DNA from: Deuterostichococcus epilithicus
Taxonomy: Eukaryota > Chlorophyta > Trebouxiophyceae > Prasiolales > Stichococcaceae
Direction of reading: 5' to 3'
Length of the DNA stretch: 64,000 nucleotides
Assembly: GCA_033439295.1 (NCBI GenBank)
Contig: JAVTLE010000008.1
Span: 434,001 to 498,000 of the forward strand
This document shows, in pieces, positions 13,801 to 25,800 of the stretch (positions are counted from its first letter, which is position 1; the number at the start of each line of letters is the position of its first letter). The notes beneath the pieces were generated by a model, which was not told the origin of the DNA, ran no database searches, and was given only the letters and a program-made list of their open reading frames with translations. The translations under genes and the position numbers were made by a program.

Positions 13801-16800
13801 CGCAAAGGGAATCCTTCGGTTCTCCAGAAAACCGGTTGCTACGCATGTTGACGGGCGCATGTTGAAGGGAACCGGCGCACCGAGGCGCTGCAGGCTGTGG
13901 ACCATCTGGGGTGTGAAGGCGGCGCGGGAGGAGGTGAACATGTCGGCGTGGCGCACGATGGCGGCCCAGATGTGGACAAGGTGCGTCAGGGAGCCCGCCT
14001 CCTCCACGGACACCTTCTTGACGTAGCGGCTCCACTTGGGGTGCTCCCCGCGCTCCGCTGCGGCAAGGGGAATGAACTGTTTCATTCCCCTTGGCTGCGG
14101 GTCACATGGCACGAGAGGACACTAGCATTCACAAGGGCGATCGAACAGTGCGCATCCAGGCGGCGCTGCCGGCTGCCCCATCAGGCAAGCACAGCCCGAG
14201 GCTGAGCAGCCCTCTGGTGAGGGGCCGCGCAGCCCAGGTCTGAGAGGCTGTCTGGTGTCCCCCCCCGTTGAGCTGCGGCGCATGCGGCTGACAGCAGTCT
14301 ATGCAGGCACGGCGAGCAGCGACACGCTTGGCGCCAGAACAGCAGCAGCTTTGACGTGCAGTTTCTGGGTGCGGGACGGCCACAGCCGCCGGATGTCATG
14401 CAAAGGGTCATCGCCACAGGAGCCTAGGAAGCCGCGCACCTGGCGCGAGGCGGGTGGGCAGCGCGGGCGTCAGAATGTCGAGGGCCTCCCGCACCAGCGG
14501 CCGCCGCAGGTCCGGCTGCACCGTCCGCAGCAGCGCCACAAACACCTGCGGGGCCGCACCCAAACACGTTCTGGAAAGTTGTCATCTGTACCCAGATGTG
14601 TTTTGCAATCCTGACGTTTACAACGACGTTTGAGAGAGCGGCGAACGTCAGCAGCCAGCCTTCCCCGGCCACTGAACGGAGGCGGCGTCAAGCACGAAGG
14701 CTTGCTGCCGTCACACTCGTTCGCCTGGCACACGCAACGAGGCGAGCGCCAGGCCGGGGATGGAGGCTCGACACGCGCTCACCTGCAGCGTGATCTTCTC
14801 GGGCGCGTGGAAGGCGACCAGGAAGCGCGCGACGGCCAGGAAGGCGTGGTACTTGCAGCTGCTGCCGTCGCGCTTGAGGTGGTTCCAGCCGAAGGACAGC
14901 AGCTCCTTGCGGTGGTCCACCAGCTGCGGCGCCGCCACGCGGATGAGCGTGCCCGCCAGCTGCAGCAGCCCCATCTTCAGCGCCTCCCCGTACGTCGCTG
15001 CAGGGGGTGTTACAGGCGTATTAGTGCCGACCTTTGGTTTGCGGGGGAGACAGGGGGTGGGTGTCGCGATAGTTTGGAGGCACAGCGACTGTGATGTTAC
15101 TCAGGGAAGGGACAGTGAGCTCGCAAGCTGTACCACTGGCGATGCAGCACAGGCTACCATCAGCCACACCTGGTGCACGCTGCAGTCTGCTTCCGCAACA
15201 GCCCGTTTCGCAGTGCACGCTATTTGCAGTGGACGTCTCGCAACACGAGGTGCACTCCAACACGATCACGCAGGCGGCACAGACCGACAGGCGCGTCCAC
15301 AGCTGGTGAGTCTTCTGTTTGTTGATTAGAAACAGCGGCAGCGCACCGGCCAGGTTGTCGGGGTTGTCGGGGTCGCAGATGCGGCGGAAGATGGTGTGCA
15401 GCGCCGGCGGTGTCAGCACCTGCTGGCCCGCCTCCGCCGCCGCGTCCAGCATGGGCATCACCAGCCACCGCAGCGCCGCCGCCAGCTGGCTCTGCGACGT
15501 CCCCCCGGCCACCGCCAGCTCCAGGAAGTGCTCCAGCACCTGCGCGCTCGCCGGTGGCGCTCAGTCAGATCCGTGGCCAGGTCTTATATATGTGTAGACA
15601 TTATACATATCTATCATTTCAGTTGTGGACGTCCCTGGGCATGGCAGCACGCCTCGCACCTCCCCTGGTGGCAGGCGCCCTCGGTCCAGGGTGGGGCCTA
15701 GAAGCACCAATGCCGCCGTGCACACTGCGAGCGCAGAATTATCCGCCTCCTCCGCCCGAGTTTCAGATCCAGAGGGCCTGGGACGCAGACCGCCGCCCCA
15801 CCTTGGTCTTGGCAGAAGCCGGGAAGTCGCGCGCGAACTCGTCCTTGTATGTGTCCAGCACGAAGGAAAAGTCCACGGCGGTCGGCACGTCCAGAATCGA
15901 CAGCAGCTCGAACAGCGGGCCGACGGAGGCGCGGTGGCACCGCACGCGCGCCAGCACGCACACCGCGATGCGGCGCGACTCCAGCTTCATGTGCCGCGGC
16001 AGGCTCTCCTCCTTGGCGATCCTGCAACAAATATGAGCAATAGTCGAAAAGGCGCAGCGCAATATGCAGGCGGCAGGCGCCATAGAATGGCGCACGGGGA
16101 TGCATCCTCTAATGCACTTGATTTCCTTTTGGGAGCGGCTGGTCATGAGGCCGGGCCAGCACATGGCAGCATGCGAGAGACTGCCGCGTGCGCACGAGCG
16201 GCAGTCTCGCGCACGTCCGACACTCTGAACCACTGGCCCCAACTTGCGCCCTCGACCGCCTCGGCCAGTGCAGCAACACGGTGCGATCGAGCACCTTGAC
16301 ACACGACACGTATTGGTGTTCACGTACAAGGGTAACAGACCACCCAGGCGCAAAACGCACCGGGCCTCGCGATCGGGGTCGCGCCAGCGGTCCATGATGA
16401 GGTCGAAAAGGCGCGACGGCAGCCAGCCGGGCCTCAGCTCCACCACCGCCTCCAGCAGCTGCAGGCAGTGGTACGCTGCCTCCGCGGCCGGCCCCGTCGC
16501 CGCCGCGCCTGCGGAGTGGCACAGGCGTTGTGCTCGCCGGGCGGTCGCCAGTTGACGCCGAAGAAAGTGGGAGCAGCACTAGGACAGAGCTGTCGGCGCC
16601 GGCCGTCATGAACGAGTGCTGCGGTCGTACCAAGGTCGTGCGGTGCAATGGCGGGTGTCGTGAGTCTGCCGTTGCTCGACTGCTTTGTGGCATGCGGGGA
16701 CCCGACACATTCACACGAAAACCACAGCAACCACAACGCTCACAATGCGAGACACAAGACAGGATGGCGCGCGCCTGCGGCGGGCGGCGGCAGCAGCGCT

Positions 16801-19800
16801 GCGAGGCGGTCCTCCGAGGCGGTCAGCCGGTCCAGCAGCGGCGCGCCCTCCGGTGAGCGCAGGATGTCCAGGAAGCGCAGGAAGTAGGCCGGATTCTGCG
16901 CATCCCAGGCACACGCGTGCTGAGTGAGTAGATTGACTTGTTTGAAGAAGGAAGTATTTCAGAGAACACTTGCATCTCTGTAACAACATGTTCCTGCAAA
17001 CTTAGATCAAGACAGAATTGTGGATTTTGAGTTGAAATGATCGACAAACCGATGCAAGCTACAGGATAGCTTGCACACTGAGCCTTCTGCGCTGCACCAG
17101 TGCAAGTTGCGAGGCATTCAAAGCAATAGCAGTACGCTGCGGGAAGCGCTGGCCGCCACAGACGAATGGGATTCGTGAACTTCAGCGCCTGTAGTGCAAC
17201 GGAGTGTGTCTTCATGAATGACGTTACATGACCTCAGGCCGGGAAGGGGTCAAGACGGGACAATCCGGGACAGTCGATCTGAAGTGCACCCTGCGCAGTC
17301 AACGCCACATGCCGCTCCAGGACAGGGTGAATGCAGTCTGCCCGGGAACTGTCGTCACACCATGAGCCGAGCGGCGGACCTGCATGCGGGTGGGGTCCAG
17401 GAAGTAGGCGACGCTGTCGGCCGCGTACTTGACCAGGAACTTGGTCAGCGGCGCGCGGTACGGCGACGTCAGCTTTGCGGGCGCGGTCGCGCCCGGCGTC
17501 GTCGGCAGCGCCCCCTCCAGCTCGATGGTCAGCACCACCAGCCCCGGCCGGTCGTCTGCAGGGTTGAGGAAGGCGAAGCGCTCAGCCCGCGGCATGCGTC
17601 CACCAGATGGAATCTCTGACGACAGACATTGCAGACCCGCAGACGATACAGACCATCCGTGGCACGTCACAGCAACGAAAAGACAGCTGCGCTCAGGACA
17701 GCGGGCGGCTGTCTTTGCTGCAGAGGCGCAGAACGCGGACGCGGGACATGCACGCGAGGGCTGAGCTGGTGGCCGGACAACGCTCGCACCCTTGGTCTCC
17801 AGGAATTTGGCGGCCTGCGGCGGCAGCAGGTGGAACAGCTCCAGGATGGCAGCCGCGATGGCGGGCGCCTGGCCGGCGGGCCAGGCGCAGTCCTGTGCCG
17901 CCAGCTTCTCCGGCTCCAGCCACGCCTTCAGGTGCTCTATCAGCTTCTCGCCTGCGCCGAGCACGGGTGGGTCATTGAAAGGTATTCGTCAAAAGTATTT
18001 ACCAAGGAAATGTGCTGAGGATCGTTGGCGCTACGCCGTGGGACGGGTGTTGAGTCTCAGGATCGTCGGGCATCGAAATGGGCTCAGCGCACTGGCAGAG
18101 GAAGGCGGCGGCGGCTCTGCAGGTTTGCAGGCGTGCTGAGCGGAGATGGCAGTGTCTGCAGGCGGCGAAGCCCAAGTTGACAAGGCTCCGCTGCGCAGCG
18201 GGCTCGCCCACCGTGCCGCACCAAATGCCAGCCACGAGTGCTTCACCCTGGGACCGGTCTGCCTCTGCGAGGCTCAGGCAGGGAATTTGTCTTGTGTGTC
18301 CCAGGCGACGCACCCAGGGTGACATTGAACCAGGTGGAGAGCAGGGACAGGAGGTGCGCCAGTGCGCGCAAAACCGGCAGGTCCAGCTTGTAGTGGTACG
18401 CCAGGTTCGCCAGCACCGGCCGCAGGCTCGCCTGAGGCACAAGGGTCGCAGGCCATCAGCAGGCAGCGCCAACTCTGCTCAGCAAGGTGCCGCGTCAAGT
18501 GGAGTCGGCCGCACACGGGCGAGCATGGCCGGCAGATGCCTGGCGGCTGGCAGCCGGTCTGTGCATGACGAACTGTGGACTGAGAACAAGTGATGCGCAG
18601 CAGCGGTGCCGAATGAAAGTCGTCTTCGGTACGCCAAGCGGCGGGGGAGAGAGCATGTGCACGGCCGGCAGTTGTGCAACAAGCCTGCGTGAACCCTAAA
18701 CCCTGGACCAACCTGCAGGAGCGCCTTGGGCATCTTCTGGTGGGCGACCACGGCGGCGAGGCCGGAGCGCGCCCCCGCCACAAGGTCCTCATCGTGGCTG
18801 GTCAGCCGCTTGAAGAACAGCTGCATCACGTTGTTGCGCAGCGTCGCCACCGACTGGTCGCCAGACTCCCTGGGCAGGTGGCAACGCGAGGTTTGGGGTG
18901 TCGCAGTTTCCGCCAGACGACTTTAATTGATGCTGCCCGTGTGGCTGACGCCTGCAGCGGCTGATGTGGGTGCCGGCAGAGCAACGCAAGGCCATTCCAG
19001 CTGCAATGTGCACAGCGTGTGTTGGGAAAGCGCTTCCTGATCCGCGCGGTCGGCAGCTCACTCGACACTTCGAACCCCCTGCTGGCCCAGCAGCCCGTTC
19101 TGCACCGCCGAGCGTCTCAGTGCCCTGCCATGTTCGAGAAAGGATGGGCGGTTTGTGTGAGACCCCGCACCTGAAGTCCGACCAGGCGAGCGCGGCGGCG
19201 AGCAGCTCGATGCACGCGCGCCGCACCTCCCGCGGCGTGTCGCCCGGTTGCCCCCTGTGCGTCGCCGCCACCGGCAGCAGCTTGGAGGCCAGCGTGCCAT
19301 CGTCCCAGTCCAGCACCACGTAGGCGTCGCTCAGCACCTGTACCAGCTCCTGCGAGGGGGCGGGAATAAAGGCTCAAACCAAATGTCAACCGGTCTTGGT
19401 TGATTGGTTGGTTGGTTTGGACCAACTGGGCAATTGGCTGGCAATTGGTCAAAATTGGTGGCAATCTGGTTCGAACCGGTGAATCGGCCACATTGAGCAT
19501 TCGTTAGCGCCTGCACCAGCTCCTGCAAAGGGGGACCAGGCAGCGGACATTGCATCAGATGAGGGACTGCAGACGGGTGGAAGCGCTAGGCGCTCTGTTT
19601 TCTGGGCGCGGCATCAGCTGAGGACATTGCCAGTCGATGGGCAGCCCCTGCCTGCTTACTGCGTCTTGAACGTCCACTTGCCGGAACTGTTTCGAGACCT
19701 TCGGAGCAGCTTCGCTGCAGCGCACCGCCACCGCAGCAGCGAGGCGGTCTCCCTGGCGACGCATCAGCTCACCGGGGACAGCGGCAGCAGCGCAGGCCGC

Positions 19801-22800
19801 TGCTTGAGGCAGTAGGTGACCACGGCGGCGTGGCCCAGCAGCGCAGGGGGCGCGGCCACCGGCAGCAGGCGGCAGCCGTGTCGGCGCAGCGCCTCGCCGA
19901 CCAGCGCCCCCGTCAGCGGCCCCAGCAGTGCGGCCGCCGTCTCGCCTGTCGCCGCGCAGATCAGCTGCGAGCGCAGGCAGTATGCAACGCTTTGTCAGGA
20001 CGTCTTGGACTGCCTGGCCAGCCGTGCACAAGCAGCAAGCCTGAGCTGCGGGGTTTGGTTGGTCGGCCGCCGAAACCAGCACTCCGCACCGTCCCAGCGG
20101 CACCTGAGCGACAGGCCCTTCCTGCCGCCGCATGCGTCGAGGTGCGTCGTCGAAGCCAACTGCCTCGCAGGGCACAGCAGCGCACCTTGAGGCACTCGTT
20201 CGCGGTCTGGCGCGTGGCGGCCGCGGTGTGCGGCGCGAACAGGCAGTGCGCCAGCGCCTGCAGCACCGCCTGCAGGTCTGCCGGGGAGACGCCCTCCGCC
20301 AGGCCCTGCGAATGCAGGCATCACATTCGGCGCCCGCCGCACAGAGCTGCTCAACCCTGCTGCTGCTGAGCTTCTCGTTGCCTTGCAAAGCAGGTCGGTC
20401 AGGGTGTTATTGAGCTGGCTCGTGGCACAGTTGGACGTGCTTTCAGTGCGGGAGTGCCGAGATGAAAGCGCTGTGTCAGCCCTAAAAGAGAAGCTTGGGT
20501 CAGCATGCTCACAGCTCCGGTGGAGGTATCCGCCGGCTCCACCACGGCAGCGGCGGCGTCGGCAAGCGGCGCGGCACCGCCCGCCGCCGGCAGCTGGCCG
20601 CTGGCGGCGGTGTCCGGTGCCGACACCAGCGCGCCCGTCTCGGAGGCGGCGCCCGCGGTAGACTCCTGCCTCTTGGGCTGCGCACAGGAAGTGTTTGTGG
20701 ACCCGCAGTACTTGTCGAGTGTTGCAGGACACCAGCAGAGGTGCTGGAGCAGGTGGGGGCCGGGCGCCATTGGGGCAGCCTCCGGCAGGACCTACTCGGG
20801 GCATGACTGCGGCATGGGCACGTTCGTCATGCGGTCCCTGCCTCCGTCGCCCATGATCATCTGGAGTGCAGCTGTGACTGCACTGTTGCTTCAACTCACC
20901 GCAGCGGCTGCCGGGGCGTCTGTGTCCATGGCCTCCGGGCCGCCGGCCGCCACCTCGGCATCGGCGTCGCCGTCGGCCCGGCCGTCGGCCTTGCCGTTGA
21001 CCTGCGCCTCTGGGGAGTTGGGCGGCTTGGCGACCTCGCCCCTGGCGTCCAGCGGCGGGGGCGTCAGCGCGGTGTCGGCGGAGGGCACGGCGTCGCTGCC
21101 GGCGGGGCTGGCGACGACCGGTGTGGCTGCGGCGCTGGCTGCGGCGCCCTCCTCCTCGTGGTCGCTGCCGCCATCCTGCAGCGGTCATGTCTTCGTCAGG
21201 AAACGGTTCCAGCAGACAGCTTTGAGTTGTTCCATTAGATGGCTTTGAGGTGTTCGTCAGGACAGCCTTTTATCAGACAGGTTTGCACTGCGCTCGGAGC
21301 CCCAGCAGCTGCTGCTGCAGCTCCGGTGCATGGACACATGGCCTGCCACAAGCGCAGCAGGCATGGGGAAAGCGGCTCACCTCGCTGCCGGCAGGGCTCT
21401 TCTCATCGTCGTCGTCCTCCGTGTCAGACGCCTGCTGCGACAGCGACTCCTGGCGGGAGGTTGCCCGCAGCGCCGCACGCGCGCCGCGCCCCTTGGCACC
21501 CTTCGCCTGCAGGCAGGCACCCTGATGTGTCGATGGAACCTGGATGTGTCCATGGCCCAGCAGTGCTGCACCTTGTCACAGCATCGTTCGCACGATCGAC
21601 TGGAGCAGTGCTGCATTTGCCTTCGAAGTGCATACTTGTGAAGACAGCTCTTGCGCTCTGAGGACAGCCCACCCGGAGGCATAAGCACACATGTTCCTGC
21701 AGCACCTGCCCTGATGATCGCATCCGAATTCAAGTCGAAAGCTCACCTTTGCCGCCTTCTGCTTTGCCTTCTCCGCCTTCAGCGCGGCAGCAGACTTGCG
21801 CTTGGCTGCCGGCGTGGGCTTCTCAGGCGGCGACGTCTTGGCGGCCGTGCCCTGCACACAGCGCAGGGGAGCCTCGCTGTTGTTTCAGGCGATCGCTTGG
21901 CCATGAGGCGAGAGCTGGGCTGACGGTGGCCTGCTGGCACCAATACAGGATGGCCGTAGTAGACATACAGGGGCGCTCGACCTGCGTACATGCTCTGGAC
22001 AGCGCCATCCAAGAGGATGTGCAAGCCTCGGTGGCGACACAGGGTGCAAGGAGAGCAGGGTTTGTGTTACGCACCCTGCCACGCCCACGGCCCGCCTTGG
22101 GGGCGGCCGCCTTGGCGGCGCTGCCGCGGCCGCCGCGCCCCGGCCGCGCCCCGCAGGCGTCCGCTTCTCCGCGCCGCCCTTCTTCGTCGCGGTGCCGCCC
22201 TTCCTGCCACGGGTTGCTGCGGCGGCGCGCGAGGTGGCGGCGCGCTGCGGCCGCCGGCCCCCGGGCTCATCGTCCTCCTCGCCGTCTTCGTCCATGTCCT
22301 CAGTGCCGTCCTCGTCGTCGCCGGAGCCCTCACCGTCGTCGGCGTCCGGGCTGCCCGTCTTGGAGCGGCGCCCCGCCTTGCCGCCCTGGGATGCAGGTAG
22401 AACCGAGTTGAGCAGATATGATTAATGTGCAGGGCAACATAGGATCCCGTGAGCGCCAGACGGTCGACCAGCTGGAGGCTGTGTTGCAGCGCACTCTGCC
22501 CTCTGAACAGAGCTGAACAGCTAGCACGCACAGCAGTGTTCAATGCTGCCAGGTGAGACAGCCGCAGGTGAAGCCTATGCAGCATCCACAGGTTTTCATG
22601 TTCGATGTCACGTGGTGCAACACGATGCCAGCAACCGTGCACCTTTTCCGACGCATCGTCGTCCTCGTCAGAGCCGCCGCCGTCGTCGCCGTCGCTGCCG
22701 TCATCGTCCTCCTCCGCAGCGGTGGGGCTGCGGCGGCTGCTGGAGCGCGCCGGCTTGTCGGTGGACTTGGACGCCGCCCGGCCGCGCTTTCCGCCGCGCG

Positions 22801-25800
22801 GCCGGGCCGCTCGGAGGCGGCCGCCGGCGAGCCGCCCCGCCGCTCGGAGGGCGTCCCGGGCTCCGCGCCGTCGTCGCCGGTCCCGTTNCCGGCCTGCGCC
22901 NCGGCCGCCGGCTTACCGGCCGCGGCCGAGCCGGCAGCGGTAGAGACGGGCGTGTCGGCGACCGCCGGCGCGCCGCCGGCCTTGAGACCGGCGGCCATGG
23001 CGGCGGAGGTGGCGGATGCGGCGCCCGCCAGCTGTGGCGGCACGACGGCGGCGACGCCCGGGTGCTCCACCTCCATGGCCTTGTCCCACTCGATCTCCGC
23101 CCGGTTGGGACCCTGCGGTTGTGGCGGCAGCAGCGGATCAGGCCTGTCAACACGACCTTTCGGAGAGGCTGGACACCAGCAGACTTGTGCTGCCGCCTGG
23201 AACCCTGCGCAGCAGCTGCGCAGACGCCTCACAGAGACCGTCAAGCATGGTAAGACTTCTCGAAGGATCACGCATGCTGCCTACAGCATCAACGCAAATG
23301 CAAATGCAAATGCAAGTGCAAGTGCAAATGCAAATGCAATTGCAAATGCAAATGCAAATGCAAATGCAAATGCAAATGCAAATGCATCATGCCAGCCATG
23401 TGCAGGTCCAGCCGAACCACGACACCCCGTCTGTACCTCCTCCACGGGTGCGGGCGCGGGCACTGCCAATGCCGGCTTGGCGGCGGGCAGCGGCCGCAGC
23501 AGCGCCCGCTTGAGCAGCGCCCCCAGGGCGGAGGAGATGCGCTCGCGGCGCGCGGTCGCGTGCGCGGGGCCCGCCTGTACCACCGCCAGCAGCGCGCGCA
23601 CCGCCTCTGGCAGCACGCCCACCAACGGCGCCGCCGGCAGCCTGGCGGGCCGCGCAAGTGGTGACAACGCTTCAGCTCTGCGGGACGCTGGCAGTCCGGG
23701 AAAGCCAATGTCGAGCTGCCACATGCGTGACTGCAGCCTGCCAGCAGGGCAGCAGCTGCTCGTGTGGGTTCAAGTCCGGCCGGCCACCTGGCAGCGCACT
23801 GCGAGCAGCGGCCTGGTGCAGCGTCAAATGTGTGCTTGGCAGATGTGCATGCCACCTGGCTTCTCAGCTGCAGCAGCTGAGAAGCGAGATGCTCACTTTT
23901 CTATCAGCAGCTCCAGGGCGGCGACGCCGCCGAGGCGCGTGCGCCAGTCGGTGCCGTAGCACAGGTGCAGCACGCGCGGCAGCAGCTCCCGCACTGCCAC
24001 GCGCCACTGTGTGTCCGCCGCCGCTTCCTCCTTCCTGCCGCCAGCGGCCTGGCCGAGCGCCGCCACCGGCGCCGCCACCGGCGCCCGTGCCTCCTCCACC
24101 GCCGCGGCGCTAGGCGTCTGCGCCGGGCGCGCCGACATGGGCTGCTCCGCCGGCGCGCCGGCAGCCGCGCCGCCTGCGGGCGGCGCCTGCTGGCCGGGCG
24201 GCTGCTGGCCGGCAGGCGCTGGTGAGGCGGCTGCGCCCGGAATCGCGGGCGGGGCAGCCGCCGCTGCTGCTGGCTGTGGCGCCTGCGCCTGCATGGGCTG
24301 CAGCCCCGTGCTGGGCGCCGGCTGCAGCGCGTTTGCGGCCGCCGCGGGAGCAGCGCCGGCGGCCGCGGGCTGCGGCTGCGGCTGCGGCGCCGGAGACGGC
24401 GCCGCCGGCTCCACGGGGATGCGGTGACTCTCTCGCGCGGATGTCAGCAGCAGCAGCGTGTCCAGGAAGACGCCCAGGCACTCGAGGCCCGCGTCAGCCT
24501 GGCGCCCCTCCAGCGTGACCACCTGCGAGCGTCGGCCAGCGCCAATGAGGAGTGGGTTGCTGCGAGGCTGGCGACCCAGGTCGTCGCGGAGGCGTAGTGG
24601 CGCCGCGGAAAGCTGATGTGCTGACAGCCCAGGCGCGGGCGTGCAATGGTCCTGGGCACACACATCTTGGTGTGATGCAGGCCTCCTTCCGCAGCATCGT
24701 CCCCTCAACGCTACGACGTCGCGATTGCTGACTTGATGCGAGAACGAAACCCCTAAAGACTCGCCTCCATCAGGGCGTCCAGGTACAGCAGCGGGCTGAA
24801 CTGGCCGCTGAGCGCCGCGCCGTTGACGCTGACGCTGACGCCGCCGCGCNCGGCGGGCGGCGGCGGCCGTGCGGCNGTCGCCGATTGCCCCGTCAGCCCG
24901 GCGGCCAGCAGCATGGCCAGGTGGCGGGCGATGCCATGCGCAAAGGGCCGCGCGGCGGCGGTCAGCTGCGGGTCCGTCGCCGCCGCCGTGACCGTCACCA
25001 GCAGCTTGCGCACCAGCTGCGCGGCAAAGGTTTCGAGCATAGCACCCGAGTCGGCTCGGTAATGAGAAACTTTGCTGCGGGGCCTGTGCGGCGTCAATGC
25101 AGTTTTGCTGCCGCCTTGCTCAGGCGGACGCTCGAAGGCAGCCTCAGCACAGGTGCATTGCCGCGCAGCCGGTGTGCTGCAGCAGGCTGGTCTGGCAGTC
25201 GGGCAGCAGCGGCACGGCGGCCCCCGAATGCGCAGAGGTGATGCGGCCGGGAGGGGCCGATGAGATTTGAGGAAAAAGGATGTTCACACCGAGCGCTCGG
25301 ACTGCTGCTGCATCCGGGTCCTGACGGGCTGCAGCGACGGGTCCGGCGGCGGCTGCCGGAACTCCATGCGGGTGCCGTCCCCAAACAGGCTGCGCACAGG
25401 CGTCGGCCCACGTTAGTGCTGCAGGCATGCAGGGTCCGGAAAGTTGCAAGGTCGTGTGTCACGGCGTCCACGACTCCGTCACACAAACCTGTTGGGCAGC
25501 AGGCCGCGTGCAGCCTCTCGCCTGGTGGCCGCAAAGTAGCCGACCGCGTCCGATGTACGGCCTGACCCTGGGCGCGCTTCCGGTGCTCATACGCTCGGCA
25601 GCTGGGATTAGACAGTACAGGACCAATGCTCTGCCGCTCAACCGCTGGGAGCCGCGCTGCACGTTGGCTGTCCCGTTCACCTGGCGGCCAGCTTGTCGAG
25701 GGGCCGGCCGGGCAGAGCACTGTCCTCGGGCGACCGCAGGTTGAGCATTGCGCCGAGCGTCGCATGCAGGAAGGCCAGCCCCTGCTGCCGGGTGTACTCC

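Larger units (their letters stand above)
8700..20310 (-). other. TRRAP middle HEAT exons
   Basis: Conserved blocks in order: VTYCLKQRPALLPLSP (19.8 kb), YVVLDWDDGTLASKLLPVAA (19.3 kb), NNVMQLFFKRLTSHDEDLV (18.8 kb), RPVLANLAYHYKLDLPVLRA (18.4 kb), AIAAAILELFHLLPPQAAKF (17.85 kb), YRAPLTKFLVKYAADSVAYF (17.45 kb), AAYHCLQLLEAVVELRPGWL (16.45 kb), a block at 15.97-15.8 kb, RKELLSFGWNHLKRDGSSC (14.88 kb), FVALLRTVQPDLRRPLVREA (14.5 kb), GSLTHLVHIWAAIVRHADMF (14.0 kb), AVLMEVLAIMRKWLIDPPPS (9.85 kb) and RPETRAKFFALYNGSVPRR (8.9 kb). They run in the same order as human TRRAP residues about 950-2000. The intron around 16.9-17.38 kb is the most AT-rich part of this gene. Confidence 0.82.

Noticed and set aside
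22553-23959. 468-codon plus-strand open frame
   Set aside because: It is the shadow of Ala/Asp/Glu-rich TRRAP exons on the minus strand and contains the translation of the hexanucleotide array.
25600-25665. tRNA-like D-arm and anticodon-arm sequence on the minus strand (GCGGTTGAGCGGCAGAGC)
   Set aside because: No T-arm (GGTTCGAATCC type) follows and no acceptor stem can be paired; it lies in a TRRAP intron.
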